Positions 1 through 6,492 of a stretch of 11,729 nucleotides of DNA are shown piece by piece; within the stretch, counting starts at the first letter, position 1, and each line of letters opens with the position of its first letter. The notes below the pieces were generated by a model. That model worked only from the letters and a program-made list of their open reading frames with translations. It made no database searches and was not told the DNA's origin. The translations under genes were made by a program, and so were the position numbers. The DNA comes from JAYZVT01 sp050248375. Lineage in GTDB: Bacteria; Pseudomonadota; Alphaproteobacteria; Rhizobiales; Methyloligellaceae. The DNA is taken from positions 1 through 11,729 of the forward strand of contig JBFWSL010000095.1 of the NCBI GenBank assembly GCA_050248375.1. Reading direction: 5' to 3'.

Positions 1-235
1 AGCTCAGGTCCACGCGGGAGAGCACGATGAGCTGCGACGCCATGGACACCACGAAAGTGCACATGCCGAGCATCACCAGCGGATTGAACATGGTGCGCAC
101 GGCGGCGCTGGCGACCTCGCCGCTCTCGAAGGCGAAGGCGCCGACCCGCGTCATGCCGGCCTTCAGCATGATCTGCGCCGCCGCATTGGTGAGGACGGTG
201 AAAAGAATAAGGGGAATGTATGCCGTATTGCTCAT
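1..235 (-). CDS. DMT-superfamily small membrane transporter, N-terminal part (cut by left edge)
   Basis: Reading from ATG at 235 toward the left edge gives 78 codons with no stop, beginning MSNTAYIPLILFTVLTNAAA. Two hydrophobic segments are visible, about residues 6-27 and 53-75. The pattern QIMLKAGM after helix 1 and VLSRVDLS at the end of helix 3 is typical of single-domain EamA/SMR-like transporters (ArnE/ArnF or EmrE style), in which a continuation like AYP would follow. The protein would sit in the inner membrane; its substrate cannot be read from this fragment. No good Shine-Dalgarno sequence lies at the ideal distance (AGGAAG is about 13 nt upstream), and no other in-frame start is seen just upstream. 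It points the same way as the GMC gene but 207 bp downstream of it, so it probably has its own promoter. Confidence 0.75.
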   Translation of the reverse strand, partial: MSNTAYIPLILFTVLTNAAAQIMLKAGMTRVGAFAFESGEVASAAVRTMFNPLVMLGMCTFVVSMASQLIVLSRVDLS

Positions 236-442
236 GTGCCGCGCCTGACTTCCTGGAAACCCCTCATGGATTTCTGTCAGTACGCATGCCCGGGCGCAAT
301 TCACGCCCGGTGAATTGGTTAGCATTTTAGACGTTAAGATTACCGAGGAATTGCAAGGACTTCGGCCATTTCTTCCGGCCTGGCGGAGATTGCGCCCAGG
401 GCAGCCGGCGCGTTAACCAGGAGCCGTGTCCTCCGGCCGCTG
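236..442. promoter_or_regulatory. Intergenic region with probable promoter of the DMT gene and overlapping dyads
   Basis: This gap separates the GMC oxidoreductase stop (443) from the DMT gene start (235), both on the minus strand. Bases about 313-355 are clearly AT-richer than the surroundings, as expected for a promoter of the leftward gene, but I cannot place a convincing -35/-10 pair. Between this stretch and the start codon are two overlapping inverted repeats. CCGGGCG (290-296) pairs with CGCCCGG (304-310) around a 7-nt loop. CAATTCA (297-303) pairs with TGAATTG (311-317) around a 7-nt spacer. The second could be an operator. The first has no T tract, so it is a poor intrinsic terminator. 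Confidence 0.4.
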
Positions 443-2077
443 TCAGGCGGGAAGTTTCGCGTCCTCCAGGATCATGGCGGCGCCCTTCTCGGCGATCATC
501 ATGGTCGGCGCGTTGGTGTTGCCCGAGGTGATGGTGGGCATGACGGAGGCGTCGATGACCCGCAGGCCTTCCACGCCATGCAGCCGCAGGCGGTCGTCGA
601 CCACGGCGAGCGGGTCGCTCCCCATCTTGCAGGTGCCGACCGGGTGGAAGATGGTGGTGGCGATATTGCCGGCCTCGCGTGCCAGGTCCTCGTCCGACGC
701 GATATGGGCGCCGGGCAGGTATTCCTCCGGACTGTATTTCGCCATGGCGCGGGCTGCGAGGATGCGGCGGGTGAGGCGGATAGCGTCGGCGGCGACCAGC
801 CGGTCGCCGGGCGCGGAGAGGTAGTTCGGGCTGATGGCCGGATGGGCGTTCGGGTCGGGGCCGGTGATGTGGACGGTGCCGCGGCTTTCGGGCCGCAGGT
901 TGCACACCGAGGCGGTGATGGCCGGGAAGGGGTGCAGCGGGTCGCCGAACCTGTCGAGCGACAGCGGCTGTACGTGATACTCCAGGTTCGGCGTCTCGCG
1001 GGTCTCGTCGCTTCTGGCGAAAACGCCGAGCTGGGACGGGGCCATGGACAGCGGCCCCGACTGGAACAGCAGATATTCCATCCCCATGCGCGCCTTGCCG
1101 ATCAGCGAGTTGGCGAGCTGGTTCATGGTCCTGGCGCCGGTCACCTTGAACACGGTGCGGATCTGGAGATGGTCCTGCAGGTTGCCGCCGACGCCCTTCA
1201 GCTCGTGGCGCACGTCGATGCCGCGGGACCCGAGCAGGTCCGCCGGGCCGATGCCGGAGAGCTGCAATATCTGGGGCGAGCCGATGGCGCCGGCCGAGAG
1301 GATCACCTCACGGTTCGCGTCCGCGCGCTTCGCCAACCCGTTGTGACGGAATCGGATTCCGGTGCAGCGCCTGCCGTCGAATTCGAGCCCTTCGACCTGG
1401 GCGCGGATGACGACGCGCAGGTTGGGGCGCTTCATGGCGGGGCGCAGGAAGGCCTTGGCGGTGGTCCAGCGGATGCCGCGTTTCTGGTTCACCTGGAAGT
1501 AGGAGGAGCCCTCGTTGTTGCCGCGGTTGAAGTCGCGGATTTTCGGGATGCCCACCTGTTCGCAGGCATCGCGGAAGGACTCCAGGATGTCCCATTTGAG
1601 CCGCTGCTCCTCCACCCGCCAGGGGCCGCCCGCGCCATGCATGTCGTCGGCGCCATGGGCGAAGTCCTCGTGCCGGGTGAAATAGGGCAGCACCTCGTCC
1701 CAGGACCAGCCGCGATTGCCCATCTGCCGCCAACTGTCGTAGTCGCGGGCCTGGCCGCGCATGTAGATCATGCCGTTGATGGCGGAGCAGCCGCCAAGCA
1801 CCTTGCCGCGCGGATAGTTCAGCGCGCGGCCGTTCAGGCCGGGCTCGGCTTGCGTCCTGTAGCACCAGTCGGTGCGCGGGTTGTTCTGGGTGTAGAGATA
1901 GCCGATGGGGACATGGATCCAGGGGTAGGTCGCCTTGCCGCCCGCCTCGATAAGCAGAACGCTGTTGGCCGGGTCCTCGCTCAGACGGTTGGCGAGCAGG
2001 CAGCCGGCCGATCCCGCGCCGACGACGATGTAGTCGTAGCGGTCCTCGCTTCCGGCACTGTCCCTGTCCGGCGGCAT
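443..2077 (-). CDS. GMC family FAD-dependent oxidoreductase (choline/alcohol dehydrogenase type)
   Basis: A 544-aa protein, the usual length for bacterial GMC oxidoreductases. The N-terminal FAD-binding Rossmann motif is YIVVGAGSAG (about residues 16-25), with the acidic ribose-binding region LLIEAGG at 41-47. GMC signature 1 (GGCSAINGMIYMRG) is at 95-108 and signature 2 (GAIGSPQILQLSGIGP) at 263-278. The catalytic His is His478 in FHPVGTCKMG, with the partner Asn in SGNTNAP (about 520-522). No signal peptide is seen, so a cytoplasmic or membrane-associated flavoenzyme oxidising a primary alcohol to an aldehyde is likely; the substrate is unknown. The ATG at 2077 lies 2 nt after the stop of the upstream alcohol dehydrogenase, so translational coupling is likely. 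The reading frame is also open far upstream, but that part overlaps the dehydrogenase gene in another frame and is not homologous to GMC proteins. Confidence 0.93.
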   Translation of the reverse strand: MPPDRDSAGSEDRYDYIVVGAGSAGCLLANRLSEDPANSVLLIEAGGKATYPWIHVPIGYLYTQNNPRTDWCYRTQAEPGLNGRALNYPRGKVLGGCSAINGMIYMRGQARDYDSWRQMGNRGWSWDEVLPYFTRHEDFAHGADDMHGAGGPWRVEEQRLKWDILESFRDACEQVGIPKIRDFNRGNNEGSSYFQVNQKRGIRWTTAKAFLRPAMKRPNLRVVIRAQVEGLEFDGRRCTGIRFRHNGLAKRADANREVILSAGAIGSPQILQLSGIGPADLLGSRGIDVRHELKGVGGNLQDHLQIRTVFKVTGARTMNQLANSLIGKARMGMEYLLFQSGPLSMAPSQLGVFARSDETRETPNLEYHVQPLSLDRFGDPLHPFPAITASVCNLRPESRGTVHITGPDPNAHPAISPNYLSAPGDRLVAADAIRLTRRILAARAMAKYSPEEYLPGAHIASDEDLAREAGNIATTIFHPVGTCKMGSDPLAVVDDRLRLHGVEGLRVIDASVMPTITSGNTNAPTMMIAEKGAAMILEDAKLPA

Positions 2078-2079
2078 GC

Positions 2080-3207
2080 CTAGTTGAAGGCGATCATCTG
2101 GCGGATGACGCTGCCCTCGGCCAGTTCGTCGAAGCCGCGGTTGATGTCGTCGAGCCTGATGGTCCCGCTCATCAGGCGGTCCACGGGCAGCAGGCCCTGC
2201 TGGTAGAGCGCGATGTAGCGCGGGATGTCGCGCATGGGCACGCAGGAGCCCACATAGCTGCCCTTGATGCAGCGCTCCTCGGCGACCAGCGTCACATGCT
2301 TCAACGAAAAATCGTGCTGGGGGTGGGAAAGCCCGGCGGTGACGGTGGTGCCGCCGCGCCGGGTGACCCGGTAGGCGAGGTCCATGGCCTTGACGGAGCC
2401 GGCCATCTCGAAGGCGAAATCGACGCCGCCTTTGGTTGCCTCGCGCACGGCCTCCACGCATTTGGCGTCGCCGGCGTCGAAGGCCTGGGTCGCTCCGAGC
2501 TGTCTGGCCAGTTGCAGCTTCGATTCCTGCAGGTCGATGGCGATGATCTCGCGGGCGCCGGAGACCTTCGCGCCGAGCAGGGCGTTGAGACCCACGCCGC
2601 CAAGGCCGACGACCGCGACCGTGCTGCCGGGCGACACCTGGCCGGTGTTCACCACGGCACCGACGCCGGTCATGACGGCGCAGCCGAACAGCGCGGCCTG
2701 GTCGAGGGGCAGGCTCTCGTCGATCTTCACGAGCGAATTGCGGGACAGGACGGCATGCTCCGCGAATGCCGAGACGCCGACATGATGATTCACGTCCCTG
2801 CCGTCCAGATGCATGCGGCGCGCGCCGGAAATCAGAGTGCCCGCGGTATTCGCCGCCGCACCGGGCTCGCACAGCGCGGGGCGGCCGCCCATGCAGGGTT
2901 CGCAATGGCCGCAGCTCGGCACGAAGGCCATGACCACGTGGGCGCCCGGCCTGAGGTCCTTCCCGCCGGGTCCGCATTCCTCGACGATGCCGGCGGCCTC
3001 GTGGCCAAGCGCCATGGGTACGGGACGCGGGCGATCGCCATTGATGACGGAAAGGTCGGAATGGCACAGGCCCGCCGCTCCCATGCGGACCAGCACCTCG
3101 CCTTCGCCGGGCGGATCGAGGTCGATCTCCTCGATGGTGAGCGGCTGGCTCCTGGCGTATGGGGCCGGCCTGCCGATCTCATGCAGGATGGCGGCGCGTG
3201 TCTTCAT
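2080..3207 (-). CDS. Zinc-dependent alcohol dehydrogenase (MDR, class III-like)
   Basis: A 375-aa medium-chain zinc alcohol dehydrogenase. Catalytic zinc ligands are Cys48 in GLCHSD, His69-Glu70 in GHE and Cys176 in FGCAVMTG. The structural zinc lobe is complete, with Cys99, Cys102, Cys105 and Cys113 in CGHCEPCMGGRPALC. The NAD-binding motif GLGGVG is at 201-206, and the acidic AIDL after beta-2 favours NAD(H). It oxidises an alcohol to an aldehyde or ketone in the cytoplasm; the length and structural lobe resemble class III-like enzymes, but nothing shows glutathione dependence. The start at 3207 is supported by a purine-rich AGGGGGGAG 4 nt upstream. It is followed after 2 nt by the GMC oxidoreductase and preceded by a co-directional hydrolase 75 nt away. 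The pair suggests a catabolic alcohol-oxidation operon. Confidence 0.95.
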   Translation of the reverse strand: MKTRAAILHEIGRPAPYARSQPLTIEEIDLDPPGEGEVLVRMGAAGLCHSDLSVINGDRPRPVPMALGHEAAGIVEECGPGGKDLRPGAHVVMAFVPSCGHCEPCMGGRPALCEPGAAANTAGTLISGARRMHLDGRDVNHHVGVSAFAEHAVLSRNSLVKIDESLPLDQAALFGCAVMTGVGAVVNTGQVSPGSTVAVVGLGGVGLNALLGAKVSGAREIIAIDLQESKLQLARQLGATQAFDAGDAKCVEAVREATKGGVDFAFEMAGSVKAMDLAYRVTRRGGTTVTAGLSHPQHDFSLKHVTLVAEERCIKGSYVGSCVPMRDIPRYIALYQQGLLPVDRLMSGTIRLDDINRGFDELAEGSVIRQMIAFN

Positions 3208-3245
3208 CGTACTCCCCCCTCACTCTTTCCCCCGCAACGAGCCTA

Positions 3246-3262
3246 GCCCCGCCCGCGGGGGC
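3246..3262 (-). terminator. GC-rich dyad between hydrolase and alcohol dehydrogenase genes
   Basis: GCCCC (3246-3250) pairs with GGGGC (3258-3262), enclosing the palindrome CCCGCGGG, in the 75-bp gap after the hydrolase stop. No T run follows, so it may only pause or partially terminate transcription. It could also be chance in such GC-rich DNA. Confidence 0.25.
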
Positions 3263-3282
3263 AGGCAATCGGGCCATGACCA

Positions 3283-3978
3283 TCAGGCGTCGAGCCAGGC
3301 GAGAAGGGCGGCGTTCACCTCGGCGGGTTTCTCCATGGTGGCCATGTGTCCGCAACGGGGGATGGAGACCAGCTTCGCGCCCTGGATGCCGTCCGCCATT
3401 TCCCTGGCGTGCTCCGGCGGGGTGAGCTTGTCGTCCTCGCCGACGATGACGAGGGCAGGGCAGGTGATGGTCTCGAGTGTTGGCCGGGAGTCCGGCCGCG
3501 CCATGATGGCGCGCTGGTGGATCACGTAAGCCCGGGGGCCGGTCTCGTCCGCCATGGCGAAGAAGTCTTCCCTGATGGCTTCCTGGTTGTCCGCATGGAC
3601 CGCGATGGCGAACTGGTCCTCCATGACCTTGCGGAACTTGCCGCTTTCGGTCAGTGCGATGCGTTCCTGCCGTACCTTGCCGGCCTCGGGCGCGTCGGGC
3701 CGGGCCGAGGTGTCGAGCAGGGCGAGGCGCAGCACGCGCTCGGGCGCCTGACGCCAGATCTCGAAGGTGAGATAGCCGCCCAGCGACAGGCCGGCTATGG
3801 CGAAACGGGGCGGGGCGCTATCCAGGATGCGCCGGGCGGTCTCGGCAACGCTGGTGCCTTCCAGATGACTGGCGACGGTGACGGGTCCGCGCGGCCACAG
3901 CGCCGCCGCCTGGGCAGTGAACAGCCGGGCGGAACAGGCAAGGCCCGGCACCAGCAGGATTGGTATATTTTCGCCCAT
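3283..3978 (-). CDS. Alpha/beta hydrolase
   Basis: A 231-aa alpha/beta hydrolase fold protein from ATG 3978. VPGLACS (residues 10-16) is the oxyanion-hole strand. The nucleophile elbow GLSLGGY places Ser65 as nucleophile. The acid is in GEDDKLTPP (about Asp183) and the base in CGHMATMEKP (His211), so the triad is complete. The substrate is unknown; size and the small cap resemble esterases, lactonases and related family members. The start was chosen because AAGGAGG (3987-3993) lies 8 nt upstream of this ATG. An upstream in-frame TTG at 4008 would place the ribosome site inside the coding region and is rejected. It lies 75 nt upstream of, and in the same direction as, the alcohol dehydrogenase, so it may belong to the same operon and act on an ester or lactone feeding it. 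Confidence 0.9.
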   Translation of the reverse strand: MGENIPILLVPGLACSARLFTAQAAALWPRGPVTVASHLEGTSVAETARRILDSAPPRFAIAGLSLGGYLTFEIWRQAPERVLRLALLDTSARPDAPEAGKVRQERIALTESGKFRKVMEDQFAIAVHADNQEAIREDFFAMADETGPRAYVIHQRAIMARPDSRPTLETITCPALVIVGEDDKLTPPEHAREMADGIQGAKLVSIPRCGHMATMEKPAEVNAALLAWLDA

Positions 3979-4118
3979 CTCGGCTTCCTCCTTGTGATCC
4001 CGGCCCAATCTAGCGCAGTCCGGCCCGCATTTCCGCGTCTTGCATTTCCCCGGGCCGCAGTGCCTAACTGCAGCGCGAAGCCGTCATCCATATTTCACCT
4101 CTGATCCGGATCGGGGCA
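3979..4118. promoter_or_regulatory. Divergent promoter region between hydrolase and FkbM-type gene
   Basis: The 140 bp between two divergently read genes must hold both promoters unless one gene is read from elsewhere. I see no strong sigma-70 boxes. A small dyad GCAGT-gccta-ACTGC at 4057-4071 near its centre could be a regulator site, but arms of 5 bp are weak evidence. Confidence 0.3.
3987..3993 (-). promoter_or_regulatory. Shine-Dalgarno site that fixes the hydrolase start
   Basis: The minus strand reads AAGGAGG, a perfect core match to the anti-Shine-Dalgarno, 8 nt before the ATG at 3978. It decides the start codon against an in-frame TTG at 4008. Confidence 0.8.
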
Positions 4119-4820
4119 ATGGGACTTGGAAAACTCTTTACCCGGCGGAAGAAGGACAAGCACCGCCAGCGCCACCAGAACCTGTGCAGCGTACTGAACA
4201 GGCATGGCGTCGATCTGTTCCTGGATGTGGGCGCCAATGTGGGCCAGACCGGGCGCGGCCTCAGGGAAGGCGGCTATGGCGGCCGCATCATTTCGGTGGA
4301 GCCGGTGAAGAGCTGCCACGACAAGCTGACTGCCGCGGCGAAGGACGATCCGCTGTGGGACGTGGCCGGGCGGTGCGCGGCAGGCGAGAGCGAAGGCAGC
4401 GTGGAAATCGCCGTCAGCCTGGCGACCGACCTGAGCAGCCTGTCGGCGCCGACCCAAGCCTTGCTCGCCACGCTGCCGAAGGCGGAGGAAGCCCAGCGCG
4501 AGACGGTGCCCATGCGGCGCATCGACGGGATGTTCGCGGATGAGATAGCCGGCGCCAGGCGGACTGTGCTGAAGATCGACACGCAGGGCCACGACATGGC
4601 GGCGCTGCGCGGCGCTGAAGGGGTCATGGACAAGCTGCATGGCGTACAGACCGAGATGTCGCTGCTGCCGCTTTACGAGGGCGAAACGCTCTACCTGGAT
4701 ATCCTGAACTACCTGCACGGCAAGGGTTTCCGTCCCTATCTCCTGACCGACAAAACCTTCAGCAAGCAGCTCGACCGCCAGCTACAGCTCGACGGGCTGT
4801 TCATGCGCGACGCCGCGTAG
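4119..4820 (+). CDS. FkbM family SAM-dependent methyltransferase
   Basis: A 233-aa protein with the FkbM-type methyltransferase layout. The SAM-binding motif I, FLDVGANVGQTG, is at residues 34-45; the acidic end of strand 2 is in SVEP (Glu61). The family block VPMRRIDGMF (130-139) is followed by LKIDTQGHDMAALRGAE (151-167) and QTEMSLLPLYEG (177-188). Members O-methylate sugars, polyketides or other small molecules; here the next gene is a glycosyltransferase only 17 nt away, so methylation of a glycan is a reasonable guess. The N-terminus is strongly basic (RRKKDKHRQRHQ, 9-20), which could contact membrane lipids or be a simple extension. The start has only a weak purine tract (CGGGG) upstream. 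No signal peptide or membrane helix is seen. Confidence 0.88.
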   Translation: MGLGKLFTRRKKDKHRQRHQNLCSVLNRHGVDLFLDVGANVGQTGRGLREGGYGGRIISVEPVKSCHDKLTAAAKDDPLWDVAGRCAAGESEGSVEIAVSLATDLSSLSAPTQALLATLPKAEEAQRETVPMRRIDGMFADEIAGARRTVLKIDTQGHDMAALRGAEGVMDKLHGVQTEMSLLPLYEGETLYLDILNYLHGKGFRPYLLTDKTFSKQLDRQLQLDGLFMRDAA

Positions 4821-4837
4821 CGCCGGGGAAGGGGGCG

Positions 4838-5800
4838 ATGGGCGATCCGTCAGACAAGCCTGCGTTCCGGCCGGGAAACGTCACGCTGATGGTGTGCACC
4901 TACCGGCGGGAGGACCTGCTTCCGCGCTTCATCCAGTCCGTTGCCGCGCTCAAGGTCCCGCGCGGGGTGAAGCTGCATCTGGTGGTGTCGGACAACAATC
5001 CCGAAAGCCATTTCGACGCCTATATCGGCGCGCTCCTGAAAAAGCTGCGCTTCAAGTCGTCCTATGGACACGAGCCGCAGGCCGGCTACGCCAACGCGCG
5101 CAACCTGGCGATCCGGCTGGCGCTGGAGACGCCGGCTGAGCTGTTCGCCTTCGCGGACGACGACATGGAGCTCGATCCGGGCTGGCTGGAGGGCCACCTC
5201 CGGTCGCATGCGGAATTCGGCACCGACGTCATCGGCGGCGCCATCGCCCGCAAGGGCAGCCGCCACGAGCATGGACGCCGTTTCTCCCATGGCCAGATCT
5301 GCGTGACGCAGGGGACGGGCAATGTGAGCTTCAGGCGCTGGCTCATCGCGGAGGAGGGGCTAAGGCTGCGCTTCGACGAGCGCTTCAACAAGACCGGCGG
5401 CGAGGACCAGGCCTTCTTCGCCGCGGCGCGCGAGGGCGGGGCGGTCATCGTGTTCAGCGCGTGGCCGGTCATCCACGATCCCCAGTCGGAGCAGGACTGG
5501 CTCGAGGAACTGGAGAACAAGGCGCGTGTCTCGGCCGTGATGCACCGCAACCGCGTGGTCCGGGCGCGCAAGGAGAGGAATATCCTCGCCGGCCTGCTGG
5601 TGGCGCTGGGCGGACTGCGCTTCGGGCTGAAGGGCCTCGTCGGATACGCCGATTACGGCGCCAGCCGTGCGACAGGCCACGGCGAGCGGGCCGAGAAGAA
5701 ACGCGTTTCGGCGATGAAGAACATCGACAAGATGAGGCAGGGGTTCCGGGGCCTCGCCGGCGACTATGTCGCCCGGCAGGACGTGCGGCGCGGCGGCTAG
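4838..5800 (+). CDS. Glycosyltransferase family 2 (GT-A fold)
   Basis: A 320-aa family 2 glycosyltransferase. The nucleotide-sugar binding start VTLMVCTYRRED is at residues 15-26, the metal-binding DDD in FAFADDDMELDPGW at 107-109, and the GGED acid/base motif in KTGGEDQAFF at 187-190. This is the inverting GT-A arrangement. A mildly hydrophobic stretch at about 249-270 may associate with the membrane, followed by a basic tail. The acceptor and donor are unknown. A strong purine tract (GGGGAAGGGGG, 4825-4835) precedes the ATG. It follows the FkbM methyltransferase by 17 nt and is probably co-transcribed, fitting synthesis of a methylated surface glycan. The gene ends at a complex palindromic repeat that separates it from the convergent TerB-like gene. 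Confidence 0.92.
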   Translation: MGDPSDKPAFRPGNVTLMVCTYRREDLLPRFIQSVAALKVPRGVKLHLVVSDNNPESHFDAYIGALLKKLRFKSSYGHEPQAGYANARNLAIRLALETPAELFAFADDDMELDPGWLEGHLRSHAEFGTDVIGGAIARKGSRHEHGRRFSHGQICVTQGTGNVSFRRWLIAEEGLRLRFDERFNKTGGEDQAFFAAAREGGAVIVFSAWPVIHDPQSEQDWLEELENKARVSAVMHRNRVVRARKERNILAGLLVALGGLRFGLKGLVGYADYGASRATGHGERAEKKRVSAMKNIDKMRQGFRGLAGDYVARQDVRRGG

Positions 5801-5910
5801 CGCATCATCCGGCCAAATGGAATCGCTTGGCCGATAAGATCATGCGCCAGATCGATAGCTCGAGCATGATCCTGTCGGAAAAGCGGTATCCACTTTTCCG
5901 GATCATGCTC
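5801..5910. repeat. Composite palindromic repeat, copy 1 (GCATGATC family)
   Basis: Three dyads follow one another in the gap between convergent genes. CGGCCAA (5810-5816) pairs with TTGGCCG (5827-5833). GATCATGC (5838-5845) pairs with GCATGATC (5864-5871). GAGCATGATC (5862-5871) pairs with GATCATGCTC (5901-5910), with CGGAAAAG (5876-5883) and CTTTTCCG (5893-5900) extending the stem inside. The core matches a second copy at 7812-7863, sharing TCCACTTTTC and the GCATGATC ends. From memory this resembles a dispersed intergenic palindrome common in Hyphomicrobiales. Placed between convergent stops, it may also act as a bidirectional terminator. Confidence 0.85.
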
Positions 5911-5922
5911 TGAGGCCGTGTG

Positions 5923-6315
5923 TCAGACCTCTTCCAGGATTGCCGTGAGGTGTATCTCGGGAATCTTCAGTGCGTTGGCGTAGTCGTGCAGGCGCTTGCG
6001 TTCGCGGCCGGCGATCCGTCCGTCCGCCAGCAGCACCTTGTAGCAGGCCTTCAGCAGGGTCTCCTTGGTGTCGCGGTCCAGTCTGGTCTGGCAGGCGCAG
6101 AGTTCGTCCACGAGCGATCCGCTCTCCTGCTGGCACGCCTTCGCGGCGCTGGCGACGTCCTTCTCGGTGATCGGCTTGCCGGCCACGTCGAGATAGGCGT
6201 GCCTCACGGTCTCCGTCTCGCCTTCGCAGAATTTTCCGTCCGCCACGGCCATGGAGACCATGGCGCGCAGGATCAGATCGCGGTCCTTCTTTGCACGGGG
6301 CTTCGCGATGCCCAT
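5923..6315 (-). CDS. TerB-like (tellurite resistance TerB domain) protein
   Basis: A 130-aa acidic-helical protein from ATG 6315. It holds two related helical repeats, each with the motif ADG+xxxxE: AVADGKFCEGE at residues 23-33 and LLADGRIAGRE at 95-105. This paired pattern is the hallmark of TerB-like domains, which bind metal and are linked to stress and membrane-associated complexes; direct tellurite resistance should not be assumed from one domain. The start at 6315 has AAGGAAG about 9 nt upstream and lies right where similarity to the family begins. The reading frame extends to ATGs at 6375 and 6402, but these add an Arg/Glu-rich segment without ribosome site. It is convergent with the glycosyltransferase and divergent from the ELM1-family gene. 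Confidence 0.82.
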   Translation of the reverse strand: MGIAKPRAKKDRDLILRAMVSMAVADGKFCEGETETVRHAYLDVAGKPITEKDVASAAKACQQESGSLVDELCACQTRLDRDTKETLLKACYKVLLADGRIAGRERKRLHDYANALKIPEIHLTAILEEV

Positions 6316-6373
6316 ATCCAGTGCTTCCTTCCGTTGCCTCTCCGGCGGCTCGCGCCGCGCGGCTTCATGCCTC

Positions 6374-6402
6374 ATAAATGCGCCACTTTGACGTTGATTC
6401 AA
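6374..6402 (-). promoter_or_regulatory. Weak sigma-70-like promoter candidate for the TerB-like gene
   Basis: On the minus strand TTGAAT (6402-6397) and ATTTAT (6379-6374) are separated by 17 nt. The -10 box is a poor match, but the position would give a leader of about 50 nt before ATG 6315 and fits the short start choice. Low confidence. Confidence 0.25.
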
Positions 6403-6411
6403 GGATGTCCC

Positions 6412-6480
6412 ATGGCCAAATTGGCGCGCTTCCTATCACTTCCCGTGGCAATTCGCACCGGCTTTGTTGCTTTTTTTTGA
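6412..6480 (+). CDS. Possible 22-aa leader peptide ahead of the ELM1-family gene
   Basis: ATG at 6412 has AAGGA (6401-6405) 6 nt upstream, a much better ribosome site than the following large gene has. It encodes 22 residues, starting MAKLARFLSL, hydrophobic with three basic residues, and stops with TGA at 6480 inside the end of a T8 tract (6471-6478). The stop is 12 nt before the ELM1-family ATG and in the same frame. It could be a translated leader that feeds ribosomes to the next gene, or chance. No similarity is recognised. Confidence 0.3.
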   Translation: MAKLARFLSLPVAIRTGFVAFF

Positions 6481-6492
6481 CCATCGGACTCC

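Noticed and set aside
578..2083. 501-aa plus-strand open frame opposite the GMC gene
   Set aside because: It is the antisense shadow of a GC-rich gene with clear motifs on the other strand; its composition is Ala/Gly/Val/His-rich with no recognisable domain.
443..3067. One 874-aa minus-strand protein
   Set aside because: Only the part from 2077 matches the GMC family. The upstream part is an out-of-frame reading of the zinc alcohol dehydrogenase gene, Arg/Gly-rich and without domains.
3979..4008. TTG start adding 10 residues to the hydrolase
   Set aside because: The extension would translate the AAGGAGG ribosome site itself; the ATG 8 nt behind it is far better.
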